Shown here in pieces: positions 27,684-35,700 of a stretch of DNA of 64,000 nt (its first letter is position 1; each line of letters opens with the position of its first letter). This DNA comes from an uncultured Pseudomonas sp. GTDB lineage: Bacteria; Pseudomonadota; Gammaproteobacteria; Pseudomonadales; Pseudomonadaceae. The stretch covers positions 4,030,001 to 4,094,000 of the forward strand of contig NZ_OX044366.1 of the NCBI RefSeq assembly GCF_943846705.1, written 5' to 3'. The notes below the pieces were generated by a model. That model ran no database searches. It saw only the letters and a list, made by a program, of their open reading frames with translations, and was not told where the DNA came from. The position numbers were made by a program, and so were the translations under genes.

Positions 27684-28553
27684 CTAACTGCGTTGCCGGC
27701 GCGCCAGCAAACCGCCAACCAGCCCACTCAAACAACCTGCCAGCAGGCCACCGACGTGCGCAGCATTGGCAATGGCGCCGAACTGCAGCAACTCGAAAAT
27801 ACCGGTCATGCAGATCAGCAGCCAGGCCAGCATCATCACCAGTACGCCGGGCGGTAGCCGATAGGCATTGCAGGGCGCCAGGCGCTGGAAAATCCAGCAA
27901 TGCCCAAGCAAACCGTAAAGCACCCCGGAGAGACCACCAAACAGTGAAGGGCCGGCATGCAGGTACTGGGCAAAGTTGGCCGCCAGGCTGAACAACAGCG
28001 TCATCCCGAGCAGCATCCATGGGCCCTGACGCACCTCGATACGCCGCCCCAGTTCCCAATACCACAGCGTGTTCATCGCCAGATGAAGGAAGCCGAAGTG
28101 AATCAGCATCGGCGTCAGCAGCCGCCACCACTGGCCGCTGGCCAAGGTGCCGTTGAGGTAATCAAAGTAGATGTAGTCGCCCTGCACGCGGTAATCGACA
28201 AAACTCAGCCCGCTTACGCTGGCCAGGTTATCGCCGAGCAAGGTGATAGCCGCGACGATAAAGGTCAGCAGCAACACACCCGCGGTCACACGGCAGGCGC
28301 GCAGTTGCTGGCTAAAGCTCGGCGAATGATTTGCAGCACGCGGCGGCGACTCAAGCGCGGCCACAGCGTCACCCTGCGGATAACGCGCATAGAGCGTGCG
28401 CACCTGTTCAGCCAACGACTCCTCGGGTACCCAGAGCACTTGCTCCCCGGCCTCTTCCGCTACCCGGTGCGGCACCTGCAAGCGCTGTAACAGTGCAATA
28501 AAGCCGCTCAAGTCAACGTACTCGGGCAAGCGCATCGCTGCCACTGGACTCAT
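27684..28553 (-). CDS. Rhomboid-family intramembrane serine protease
   Basis: A 289-residue inner-membrane protein with a cytoplasmic N-terminal domain (about 1-85) like that of GlpG, then six helices. Catalytic residues are visible: Ser209 in GGLSGVLYG and His266 in NAAHVGGLL, with the oxyanion-supporting His157 and Asn161 in HLAMNTLWYWELG. It should cleave transmembrane helices of unidentified substrates. ATG 28553 overlaps the stop of the upstream metallophosphoesterase gene by four bases (ATGA). The residues around 115-140 are the L1 loop of the family. Confidence 0.92.
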   Translation of the reverse strand: MSPVAAMRLPEYVDLSGFIALLQRLQVPHRVAEEAGEQVLWVPEESLAEQVRTLYARYPQGDAVAALESPPRAANHSPSFSQQLRACRVTAGVLLLTFIVAAITLLGDNLASVSGLSFVDYRVQGDYIYFDYLNGTLASGQWWRLLTPMLIHFGFLHLAMNTLWYWELGRRIEVRQGPWMLLGMTLLFSLAANFAQYLHAGPSLFGGLSGVLYGLLGHCWIFQRLAPCNAYRLPPGVLVMMLAWLLICMTGIFELLQFGAIANAAHVGGLLAGCLSGLVGGLLARRQRS

Positions 28554-29524
28554 GGGCGCGCCTCCGGGCTATCGACATCGACCCAGACGAACTTGCTGGC
28601 ATCCAGGCGCACCTCCTGATCGAGCCGGTACGCGACCATTTTGCCGTTTAGCACCGCGCTGTAATCCAGGCAGGCCAGGTTGCTGCGAATTGGTGCGGGC
28701 TTGCCGCTGCGCCAGTAGTGGCCGACAAACAACAGCGGTTGATCGGCTGGGTATTTAAGTAATTCAGTCTTCTGCAACTCACTCAGCGGCATCTGCGCCG
28801 CCAGCTCTGGCAAGGCATCAGGCTGAAAGACAATATCGCCGTAGGTTTGCGGGTCTTCTTCCCAGAACTTGGTGCGAAAGTGCGCACGGGTAAAACCGTC
28901 ATCGCTGGTCAGGGTCATGCCGTGCGGCAGGCGCATATCGGTGCCGCGCAACAAGCGGTCCAGCGCGGTGTTGGCAAAGCTGCCGTGCACCGCCGCCGCC
29001 TGCAGAAAAGGCTCATCAATACAACCATCGGCAAACTGCGCGCGCAGTGGCTCGATCAGGCTGTCATCCCAGCAGGCATGCACCACGCGAAAACGCCCGG
29101 CATCGATAAACAGCGGCAGCTCGTAGAACCAGCCGAGAAACTCTTGCCACTCTGCCGGGTAGGCCTGGAACTGCTCGAGGGTTTCCTTGATCAACCGGGC
29201 ATGCCGCGGCGTGTGCTCACGCACGAACTGCCGGCCGCTGCCAGGGGCTGCCGGCGTACTCCAGGCCAGCGCATTGAATTCATGGTTACCCATGATGCAC
29301 AGCGCCTGACCGGCGACGACCATGTCCCGTACCAGGTGCAGGGCCTCGCGGATACGCGGGCCACGGTCAACCAAATCCCCGAGAAAAATCACCATACGCC
29401 GCGGGTGACGCCATACACCCGCCTGCTGGCGATAGCCCAGGGTGGCCAGCAGATGCTCCAGGGTTTTCGCACAACCATGGATATCGCCGATCAGGTCATA
29501 ACCACGAGCAGGGTCGAGAGGCAT
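28550..29524 (-). CDS. Calcineurin-like metallophosphoesterase (ApaH/PrpE-like)
   Basis: A 324-residue cytoplasmic phosphoesterase. Metal-binding motifs appear in order: GDIHG (Asp14, His16), GDLVDRGP, GNHE, and later histidines in VVHACWD and FVGHYWRSG. The GDIHG/GDLVDRGP pair places it near the diadenosine tetraphosphatase and PrpE subgroup of PPP phosphatases, but it is longer than ApaH and the substrate cannot be told from the sequence. It couples to nadK (one-base overlap, TAATG) and to the rhomboid gene. Hydrolysis of a nucleotide or dinucleotide is plausible beside NAD kinase. Confidence 0.88.
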   Translation of the reverse strand: MPLDPARGYDLIGDIHGCAKTLEHLLATLGYRQQAGVWRHPRRMVIFLGDLVDRGPRIREALHLVRDMVVAGQALCIMGNHEFNALAWSTPAAPGSGRQFVREHTPRHARLIKETLEQFQAYPAEWQEFLGWFYELPLFIDAGRFRVVHACWDDSLIEPLRAQFADGCIDEPFLQAAAVHGSFANTALDRLLRGTDMRLPHGMTLTSDDGFTRAHFRTKFWEEDPQTYGDIVFQPDALPELAAQMPLSELQKTELLKYPADQPLLFVGHYWRSGKPAPIRSNLACLDYSAVLNGKMVAYRLDQEVRLDASKFVWVDVDSPEARP

Positions 29525-30411
29525 TAAGCACCCCCGCCGAGCCGGCTGCCCCAGCCCAGTTTGTTGCGGCAGACCTCATAGAAGTTGTGGTCCAGAGGAT
29601 GAATCAGACGCAGCTTTTGCGGCCGTTTGGCTACGGTAATGGTGTCGCCAGGCGCGCAGGTGAAGTGATTTTGCCCATCACAGGACACCAGTGGGTAAAT
29701 CTGCATATCTTTGGACACGACGATTTTCAACTCGCTATTGCCATCCACCACGATAGGCCGGCTGGACAGCGTATGCGGGTACATCGGCACAATCACGATG
29801 GCATCCAGCTTGGGGTGCATGATCGGCCCGCCGGCGGATAGCGCATAGGCTGTCGAGCCGGTTGGCGTCGCGACAATCAGACCGTCAGCTTTCTGGCTAA
29901 GGACAAACTGGCCGTCGATATACAGTTCGAACTCAATCATGCGCGTGGATTTGCCTGGGTGCAGCACCACATCATTGAGCGCATCGCCCTGACCGATGGC
30001 CTCGCCATGACGGCGCACTTCGGCTTCAAGCAGAAAGCGATTTTCCGTCAGGTAGTGCCCTTCGAGCACCTGCGCGACCTTCACTTCCAGCTCGTCGGGA
30101 CGAATATCGGTGAGAAAGCCCAGGCTGCCCCGGTTCACACCCAGCACCGGTACCTTGTGCCGCGCCAGCGCGCGAGCGGCGCCGAGCATGCTGCCGTCAC
30201 CGCCGACCACGATCACCAGATCACAGATTTCCCCAAGAATTTTCCGCGAGGAGGTCTGCAGACCATGGCCTGGCAACACTTCGGCAATGGTGTCTTCGAG
30301 AATCACATGCAGGTGACGAGCGATCAGAAACTTCTTCAGCCGGCGAATGGTGTCGAGCACCTGGGTACTGCCCAGTCGACCGATGATGCCGATATTACGA
30401 AATTGCTCCAT
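29524..30411 (-). CDS. nadK: NAD kinase
   Basis: NadK phosphorylates NAD+ to NADP+ in the cytoplasm. The 295-residue protein carries the family GGDGS motif (Gly70-Ser74), the NDVVLHPG segment with the NAD-binding Asn-Asp, and TPTGSTAYALSAGGPIMHP. Length and N-terminus (MEQFRNIGIIGR) are typical. First gene of the leftward nadK-phosphoesterase-rhomboid string, divergent from the DUF1853 gene with 94 bases between starts. Confidence 0.97.
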   Translation of the reverse strand: MEQFRNIGIIGRLGSTQVLDTIRRLKKFLIARHLHVILEDTIAEVLPGHGLQTSSRKILGEICDLVIVVGGDGSMLGAARALARHKVPVLGVNRGSLGFLTDIRPDELEVKVAQVLEGHYLTENRFLLEAEVRRHGEAIGQGDALNDVVLHPGKSTRMIEFELYIDGQFVLSQKADGLIVATPTGSTAYALSAGGPIMHPKLDAIVIVPMYPHTLSSRPIVVDGNSELKIVVSKDMQIYPLVSCDGQNHFTCAPGDTITVAKRPQKLRLIHPLDHNFYEVCRNKLGWGSRLGGGA

Positions 30412-30505
30412 GGGACTCCCGCCAGGCTCTATCTAATGGCTCGGATTATGGGCGAAAGGCCATGGCAGCAGCAAACCGCTGACCGCTCTGCGCTATGCTC
30501 GCAAC

Positions 30506-31450
30506 ATGACGCCCTTCCCTTCACTCACCGATCTGCCCTCGCAACTGCGCCAACCCGCCGTTCGCGACCTGGCCTGGGCGCTGCTTTCACCGCCGCTGTT
30601 GGCGCAGGTATCGTGGCCACAGCGCCACCCACTCAAGGCCAGCCGCTGGGGCCAGCAGCCCGCAGCGCTGGCTGACTGGTTACTGGCCCTGGATGCGCAC
30701 AGCCAAGCGCTGACCCAGTGGCTCAGCCAAAGCTCGGTACGCCGGCTTGGCCTCTACTACGAACGCCTCTGGCAGTTTGCCCTGCATGCCGCGCCGGATA
30801 TCGAGGTGCTGGTCGCCAACCTGCCGATCCGCCAGCAAGGCCATACCCTGGGCGAGCTGGATATGCTGCTGCGTGATGACGAAGGCGTGCATCACCTGGA
30901 ACTGGCCATCAAGCTGTACCTGGGCCAGCCAACCTGCAGCGGCACTGATCTGGCGCACTGGCTCGGCCCGGGCAGCCACGATCGCCTGGATATCAAGCTG
31001 GCACATATGGGCCAGCACCAGCTGCCGCTCTCTTCAAGCACGCAAGCGCAGCAGCGGTTGGCTGAACTGGATATTCATCAACCCCAAGCGGCAATGTGGC
31101 TGGCCGGCTATCTGTTCTACCCCTGGCAGCAAACCTATGCCGCTCCGCGGAGAAGCAACCTGATCCACTTGCGTGGGCGCTGGCTGCATCGCGCAAACTG
31201 GGAGAGTTTTGCCGCGCACAACCCAGGGTGCTGGCAGCCATTGCCACGGCACGCCTGGCTAGCACCGGCGCGCCTTGATGAGCAGCAGTTATGGGCAGGC
31301 GAACGACTCACTCAATGGCTTGCGGCACTGCCGGAGGATGCCAACGCTCAGTTGCTCGTACGCGTGTTTGAAGGCCCACAGCACGCCTGGCTGGAGGCCG
31401 AGCGGGTGTTTCTGGTGAATGACAGCTGGCCGCTGCAGGCCACCGACTAG
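30506..31450 (+). CDS. DUF1853 family protein
   Basis: A 314-residue cytoplasmic protein of unknown function. The segment LGELDMLLRDDEGVHHLELAIKLYLG (about residues 113-138) contains a D-x(n)-E-x-K arrangement (Asp117, Glu132, Lys136) reminiscent of the PD-(D/E)xK nuclease core, and the following HDRLDIKLAHM fits a family signature. Trp-rich overall. Divergent from nadK and followed 30 bases later by the convergent cNMP/rhodanese gene. A nuclease-like fold is suggested by the motif only; no activity is claimed. Confidence 0.82.
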   Translation: MTPFPSLTDLPSQLRQPAVRDLAWALLSPPLLAQVSWPQRHPLKASRWGQQPAALADWLLALDAHSQALTQWLSQSSVRRLGLYYERLWQFALHAAPDIEVLVANLPIRQQGHTLGELDMLLRDDEGVHHLELAIKLYLGQPTCSGTDLAHWLGPGSHDRLDIKLAHMGQHQLPLSSSTQAQQRLAELDIHQPQAAMWLAGYLFYPWQQTYAAPRRSNLIHLRGRWLHRANWESFAAHNPGCWQPLPRHAWLAPARLDEQQLWAGERLTQWLAALPEDANAQLLVRVFEGPQHAWLEAERVFLVNDSWPLQATD

Positions 31451-31480
31451 TCAGCGAACCCGCAGCTAGCTGAGCACACC

Positions 31481-32590
31481 TCAGCGACTGCGCTCGGTGC
31501 GCCCACCCGAACGCGCCAGGTAGCCCGAGCCACGCTCACACAACAGCGCATCACGCTGCACCGCCGGCAAAGCATCCACGCCATTACGCAAGGCGTAGGC
31601 GCTATAGCCCAGCTGCGAAAGCAGAAACACCGCACTGGCACTGCGCTTACCACTGTCGCAATAACACAGGTAGGTACGTGTTTTATCCAGCAGGCGGGCC
31701 TTTAGGCGCAGCAGCTGCAGTGGCATGTGCAAAGACTGCAAGGCGTGGGCACGCTCGTACTCTGCTTGCAAGCGCACATCCAGCCACTGCGCCCCGGCAG
31801 CCAACAACCGCGAGGCTTCGCCGAGCGACACCTCATTCACCACCGGCGCCTTAAGCAAGGCGAAGAAATCCTGGCGATCCAGACGCAGCACCACACTCTC
31901 TTCCAGCATGGTGACCGTGGCATTGCGCGGACTGTCAGCCAGCAGGGCTTCCTCACCAAAGCAGGCGCCAATCTCCAGCTCGGCCAATACCTGCTGCGCG
32001 CTGCCGGCACCGCGAATCACCTCGGCCCGACCACTTTTCAGAAAGTAGCAGCAGTCGCCGACATCACCTTCCTGCAGCACAGTACTGCCGGCAGCTAACT
32101 CGATACGCTGCAGGCGCGCGAGCATGGCACGCACATTGGACGGCGGCACTTTGGCGAACAACGGGTTTTCCAGCAAGCACTCCAGCCACTCAACCTCCTC
32201 TTCACTCTGGCCCAACTCCAACAGCAGATCCTGATAGGCCAGGCGCCAGGTAAGCAAACGATTGAGGGTGGCAGTATCCACAGCCAGCACGCTGGCATCG
32301 GTCAACGCCCGCGCCTCATGCAAGCGCGGCAAGCTCGGCGACAGCGGGTGGCAACTGGCCTCACTGCCCGCTTGCAAGCGCTGCTCCTGGCCATCAGCCG
32401 ATTGCAGCAGCAATTCGCCAGCCAGCAGGTAGTAGGTCAAGCGCGCCTGATCCCCAAGACGAAACAACAACTGCCCCATCAGCAATGGTTGCGGAACCAA
32501 TTGCCCACGTAACTCGCGCCATTGCTGCTCAGACAGCACATTGAGTGGCGTCAGGCTGCGAAGCTGTTCGGGGTTAAGGGGTTCGTTCAT
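31481..32590 (-). CDS. Tandem cyclic-nucleotide-binding domains fused to a rhodanese domain
   Basis: A 369-residue cytoplasmic fusion. Residues about 35-120 look like a degenerate cNMP-binding domain (GQLLFRLGDQARLTYYLLAGEL). Residues about 140-250 form a second one with the intact phosphate cassette FGEEALLADSPRNATV (211-226). A rhodanese domain follows, with active loop CDSGKRS, Cys311. Rhodaneses transfer sulfane sulfur or reduce/bind arsenate or phosphate-like anions; linking this to a cNMP sensor suggests a second-messenger-gated sulfur-relay or signalling protein. There is no HTH, so it is not a Crp-type regulator. The start ATG is at 32590, with GGAT upstream. Confidence 0.86.
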   Translation of the reverse strand: MNEPLNPEQLRSLTPLNVLSEQQWRELRGQLVPQPLLMGQLLFRLGDQARLTYYLLAGELLLQSADGQEQRLQAGSEASCHPLSPSLPRLHEARALTDASVLAVDTATLNRLLTWRLAYQDLLLELGQSEEEVEWLECLLENPLFAKVPPSNVRAMLARLQRIELAAGSTVLQEGDVGDCCYFLKSGRAEVIRGAGSAQQVLAELEIGACFGEEALLADSPRNATVTMLEESVVLRLDRQDFFALLKAPVVNEVSLGEASRLLAAGAQWLDVRLQAEYERAHALQSLHMPLQLLRLKARLLDKTRTYLCYCDSGKRSASAVFLLSQLGYSAYALRNGVDALPAVQRDALLCERGSGYLARSGGRTERSR

Positions 32591-32617
32591 GGGATATCCA
32601 GACTCCGCTGGTGAAAT

Positions 32618-33568
32618 TCAGAGTAGCTGCGTTACGCCGGCGGCGTGCTGCAACAGCGCAGCAGCACGCCCCTGCAGACCACCGGTATGAACAAACACCA
32701 GGCGACTGCCGCGAGCAAAGTAACCGGCCACCACCTGCTGGCGCAACGCCATTAATGCCTTGGCGGTATACAGCGGCTCCAGCGGTACGCCGCTTGCTAT
32801 CTCTGCGGCCTGCATAAAGCTGAGCAGCTCGGCGTCGACCTTGGCAAAGCCACCTCGGCTGGCGGAATGCAACTGGTAACGCCCAACGGGCACTCCGGCA
32901 GCCTGCACGATCGCCTGCACCTGTTGCTCGACACCATGATTGGCCGGCACAGCCAGCGCCGCATGCACCGGGCGCGCAGCAGCTTCAGCCAATAACAGAC
33001 CCGCCAAGGTGGTACCGGTGCCGGCCGCCAGCCACCACGCGTCGTAATCGCTCCACCCCAGGCCAGGTAGTTGCTCGCGCACCTGTTGCACCAAGCTCAT
33101 ACAACCCAAGGCGCCCGGCAAGCCACCACCACCCTCTGGCAGCGGATAAAAGCCTGGATAATCCGCCAGCCAAGGCCGCCAGAATTCGGGGGCATGCCGG
33201 GCCCGATAACCCGCATACCCCAACCAGTGCAAGTGCATGCCGAAGGCCTGCAGATCGCTCACAGTCGGCGTCTGCTGCGGATGGCCACGCAACAAGCCCA
33301 CCGTGTTGAAACCAAAGCGCTTGCCGGCCGCAGCCAGAGCATGCAAGTGATTGGAGTGCGCGCCGCCGAGACTGATTACGCCACTAGCACCACTGGTTTG
33401 TGCTGCACGCAGATGCTCGATGAGCTTGAACCATTTATTGCCGCTGATCAGCGGATCAAGCAGGTCCAGGCGTAACACCGCCAGCTCAACCCCGGCAGCA
33501 ACCGACCAATCAAGACGCAAGGGTTGCAAGGGCGCGCATGGCGTCCAGTTAGGCAGGACAACAGGCAA
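32618..33568 (-). CDS. PLP-dependent D-cysteine desulfhydrase / ACC deaminase family enzyme
   Basis: A 316-residue fold-type II PLP enzyme. The Schiff-base lysine is in SGNKWFKL (Lys45), followed by GGAHSNHLHALAAAG (binding of the substrate carboxylate) and a Gly-rich phosphate loop in AAGTGTTLAGLL. These fit the 1-aminocyclopropane-1-carboxylate deaminase / D-cysteine desulfhydrase family; sequence alone does not decide the substrate, and D-cysteine desulfhydrase is the commoner assignment in such genomes. It lies two bases after the coiled-coil gene and 27 bases before the rhodanese fusion, on the same strand. A sulfide-producing enzyme beside a rhodanese would make sense. Confidence 0.84.
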   Translation of the reverse strand: MPVVLPNWTPCAPLQPLRLDWSVAAGVELAVLRLDLLDPLISGNKWFKLIEHLRAAQTSGASGVISLGGAHSNHLHALAAAGKRFGFNTVGLLRGHPQQTPTVSDLQAFGMHLHWLGYAGYRARHAPEFWRPWLADYPGFYPLPEGGGGLPGALGCMSLVQQVREQLPGLGWSDYDAWWLAAGTGTTLAGLLLAEAAARPVHAALAVPANHGVEQQVQAIVQAAGVPVGRYQLHSASRGGFAKVDAELLSFMQAAEIASGVPLEPLYTAKALMALRQQVVAGYFARGSRLVFVHTGGLQGRAAALLQHAAGVTQLL

Positions 33569-33570
33569 GG

Positions 33571-34941
33571 CTAGCTGACAGTCCGCATACGGCTACTGGC
33601 CTTGTGCCGCGCGCAGCAGTTGGACTCAGAGAGGGTAAAGCGGCTGGGCGTGTCGATCCGGTCGATTGGGATAGCGCAGCGCTCACCACTCGGTAGCGCG
33701 GCCTCGCAGCTTGGCTGCTGGTAATGCGCCAGCCAATGGCGGTACTGCACTTCACTGACAAAGCATTTGGCGGCGGCGTAGGCCAGTGGGTTGTCCTGAT
33801 AAGCGGCGATGTCCTGCAGTGGAATGGTCAAATGGCCGGCACCGGGGTGATATACCACAAAGACCACACCGCGCCTGGCCAAACGCTCGAGTATCTGATC
33901 GCCGCCCTGGCTAGCCAAGTCCGCATATGCGCTTTTCAAGCGACTGATTTCCTGCTGCGCCTGGGTGTCCTGCTCAGCACGATAAGCCAGCTCAACATCA
34001 CGAATGGCAATCTGCTCTTTGTATTCAGCCACTGCCGAGGCGACCTTGGCCTGCATCTCGGCCTCGAATTGCGCACGCAGGCTGTCACTCTCACTGCGGC
34101 CATCACGCTCCAGCGCGCGCAGTTGCTCGGTGATTTTCTCACGGGAGGTCTGGAAGTTCGCCGCCTGAGCCGCCAATTGCGCCTTGAGCGCCGCATTGTG
34201 TTCTTCCTGCTGACGCAGCGCCTGATGCAAGCCATGAATTTGCGCCTGCAGGTTCCTGCTCTGCTCCTCACTGGCTAATTTGAACTTGGCCAGTTCTTCC
34301 TCATGCTGCTGGGTCAGGCTGCTGATGCGTAAGCGCTGCTGCTTGATCAGTTGCGCGGCTTTCAGGCGTTGCTCCTGATCAAGTTTTTGATTGTCCTTGG
34401 CGACTGCTTCCTGAGCCGGATCCGCCGCGTACCACTTATCCTCCGAGGCCATTTGCAGGCGCTCTGGCGCGACCGCCTGAAGCGACTCATCTTCAGCCAG
34501 CAAACCCAGGGTGTTGCGTTTGACCACATCGCGCAGCAGTGCCAAGTCATTATTGCCAGGGCTCAGGCTCGGGTCCCAGAGGTGCATCTGGTGCCAGGAC
34601 ACCGGGCATTGACTGCGGCAGGCCAGACGAATCGGCCCGCCGCCCAGATCAGGGCCACGTCCGGCTCGCTCAGCCAGCGCCTGTAGGGGAATATTCCAGC
34701 CGGAGTCGGGCGCACCCTTCTCATCAAAATCCAGATAGAAGAACACCAGCGCTTTGATCTGCAGGCGCGGGTTGATCAGCATGAACGCCACACGCATTTG
34801 CTGATCGGCGAACTCCGGCATATTCACTACGCCATCGAGCAACGCCTCGAATTCGGCGAAAAACATTTGCTTGCAGATACCGCCGCGTTCACTGAAGAAC
34901 ATCACGGCCTCAACCATCTGCGGCTTGCTCTGCATGCTCAT
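33571..34941 (-). CDS. Unrecognised cytoplasmic protein with long central coiled coil and Cys-rich ends
   Basis: I do not recognise a named family in this 456-residue protein. Residues 1-150 are a mixed alpha/beta domain (EAVMFFSERGGICKQMFFAEFEALLDG) with RLACRSQCPVSWHQMHLWDP. Residues about 185-350 are almost unbroken Gln/Glu/Ala-rich heptads, a long coiled coil. The C-terminal 100 residues form a small domain (VVFVVYHPGAGHLTIPLQDI) ending with four spaced cysteines and a CCARH, a possible metal site. No signal peptide. ATG 34941 follows AGAGGAAAACCG. From memory, pseudomonads keep a similar gene here, sometimes labelled ParA-like without ATPase motifs; none are visible here either. Confidence 0.8.
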   Translation of the reverse strand: MSMQSKPQMVEAVMFFSERGGICKQMFFAEFEALLDGVVNMPEFADQQMRVAFMLINPRLQIKALVFFYLDFDEKGAPDSGWNIPLQALAERAGRGPDLGGGPIRLACRSQCPVSWHQMHLWDPSLSPGNNDLALLRDVVKRNTLGLLAEDESLQAVAPERLQMASEDKWYAADPAQEAVAKDNQKLDQEQRLKAAQLIKQQRLRISSLTQQHEEELAKFKLASEEQSRNLQAQIHGLHQALRQQEEHNAALKAQLAAQAANFQTSREKITEQLRALERDGRSESDSLRAQFEAEMQAKVASAVAEYKEQIAIRDVELAYRAEQDTQAQQEISRLKSAYADLASQGGDQILERLARRGVVFVVYHPGAGHLTIPLQDIAAYQDNPLAYAAAKCFVSEVQYRHWLAHYQQPSCEAALPSGERCAIPIDRIDTPSRFTLSESNCCARHKASSRMRTVS

Positions 34942-35206
34942 CGGTTTTCCTCTAAGCCGAATCGGGCGCTCCGCTCGGTGTATGGCACATCCTGCTTATG
35001 CTGCGCAAAAACCAGCGCACATAGCAAGGCTGCCAACATTCTGACGGGTTAAGCAAAGCCCACATTTTCAGGCGCTATACCCTTGCTCAGGCAAGTCTAG
35101 GGGAAAAACCAAGCCCAGCAATGTGACAGGGTTGGCAGTCACCCTGCCAGCAAACCGTGAAAAACCGGCCGACAGGGCGAAACTGTGATGGGTTTGGTGC
35201 AACGCC

Positions 35207-35635
35207 TCAGGCTTTGGCCGCCGCCAGAAAAGGCGCCAGTCGCCGCCCCATCTCGTCACCCAGAGCTTGCAGACCACTCATAGGGCGAATCATTACCTCG
35301 AACTCAACGATCTTGCCGGTTTCATCGAAGCGGATCATGTCGATGCCCTTGAGTTCGCGCTCGCCCACCTTGGCACTGAACTCCAGCACCACATTGAGAC
35401 CATCGGCGCTGGCCAGCTCACGGTGGTAGGCAAAGTCGACAAATACCTGACTCACGGTATTGAGTATCAGCGAAACCATGGGCGCGCCGGCATAGGGTTT
35501 GAAGGCCATTGGCGAACGGAACACCGCCTGCGGATGAAGCAGCGCCGGCAAGCCGCTCAGGTCATTTTTTTGCATCAGAGCATGCCACTGGGCAAGCGTG
35601 GCCGCGGCAACGGGTTGCAGTTGGGTGCTACTCAT
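35207..35635 (-). CDS. NTF2-like / SnoaL-fold protein
   Basis: A 142-residue single-domain protein with the cone-shaped NTF2 pattern: WHALMQKNDLSGLPALLHPQAVFRSP at the N-terminus and strands AKVGERELKGIDMIRFDETGKIVEFEVMIRP at the C-terminus. Members bind or isomerise small hydrophobic molecules; the substrate is unknown. Two adjacent ATGs exist (35638 and 35635). AAGGAACAGC gives better spacing to the second, which is used. It lies between the coiled-coil gene and fadH, set off from fadH by a stem-loop. Confidence 0.78.
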   Translation of the reverse strand: MSSTQLQPVAAATLAQWHALMQKNDLSGLPALLHPQAVFRSPMAFKPYAGAPMVSLILNTVSQVFVDFAYHRELASADGLNVVLEFSAKVGERELKGIDMIRFDETGKIVEFEVMIRPMSGLQALGDEMGRRLAPFLAAAKA

Positions 35636-35669
35636 CATGCTGTTCCTTATTGTTGTAAGCCACATAGCA

Positions 35670-35694
35670 AACGCCCCGCATAGAGCGGGGCGTT
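35670..35694 (-). terminator. Stem-loop downstream of fadH
   Basis: AACGCCCCGC and GCGGGGCGTT-type arms pair perfectly around a short loop; on the leftward strand the stem ends in GTTTGC, a short U-run. It begins a few bases after the fadH stop and should at least partly terminate that transcript. Confidence 0.7.
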
Positions 35695-35700
35695 GGTCAC

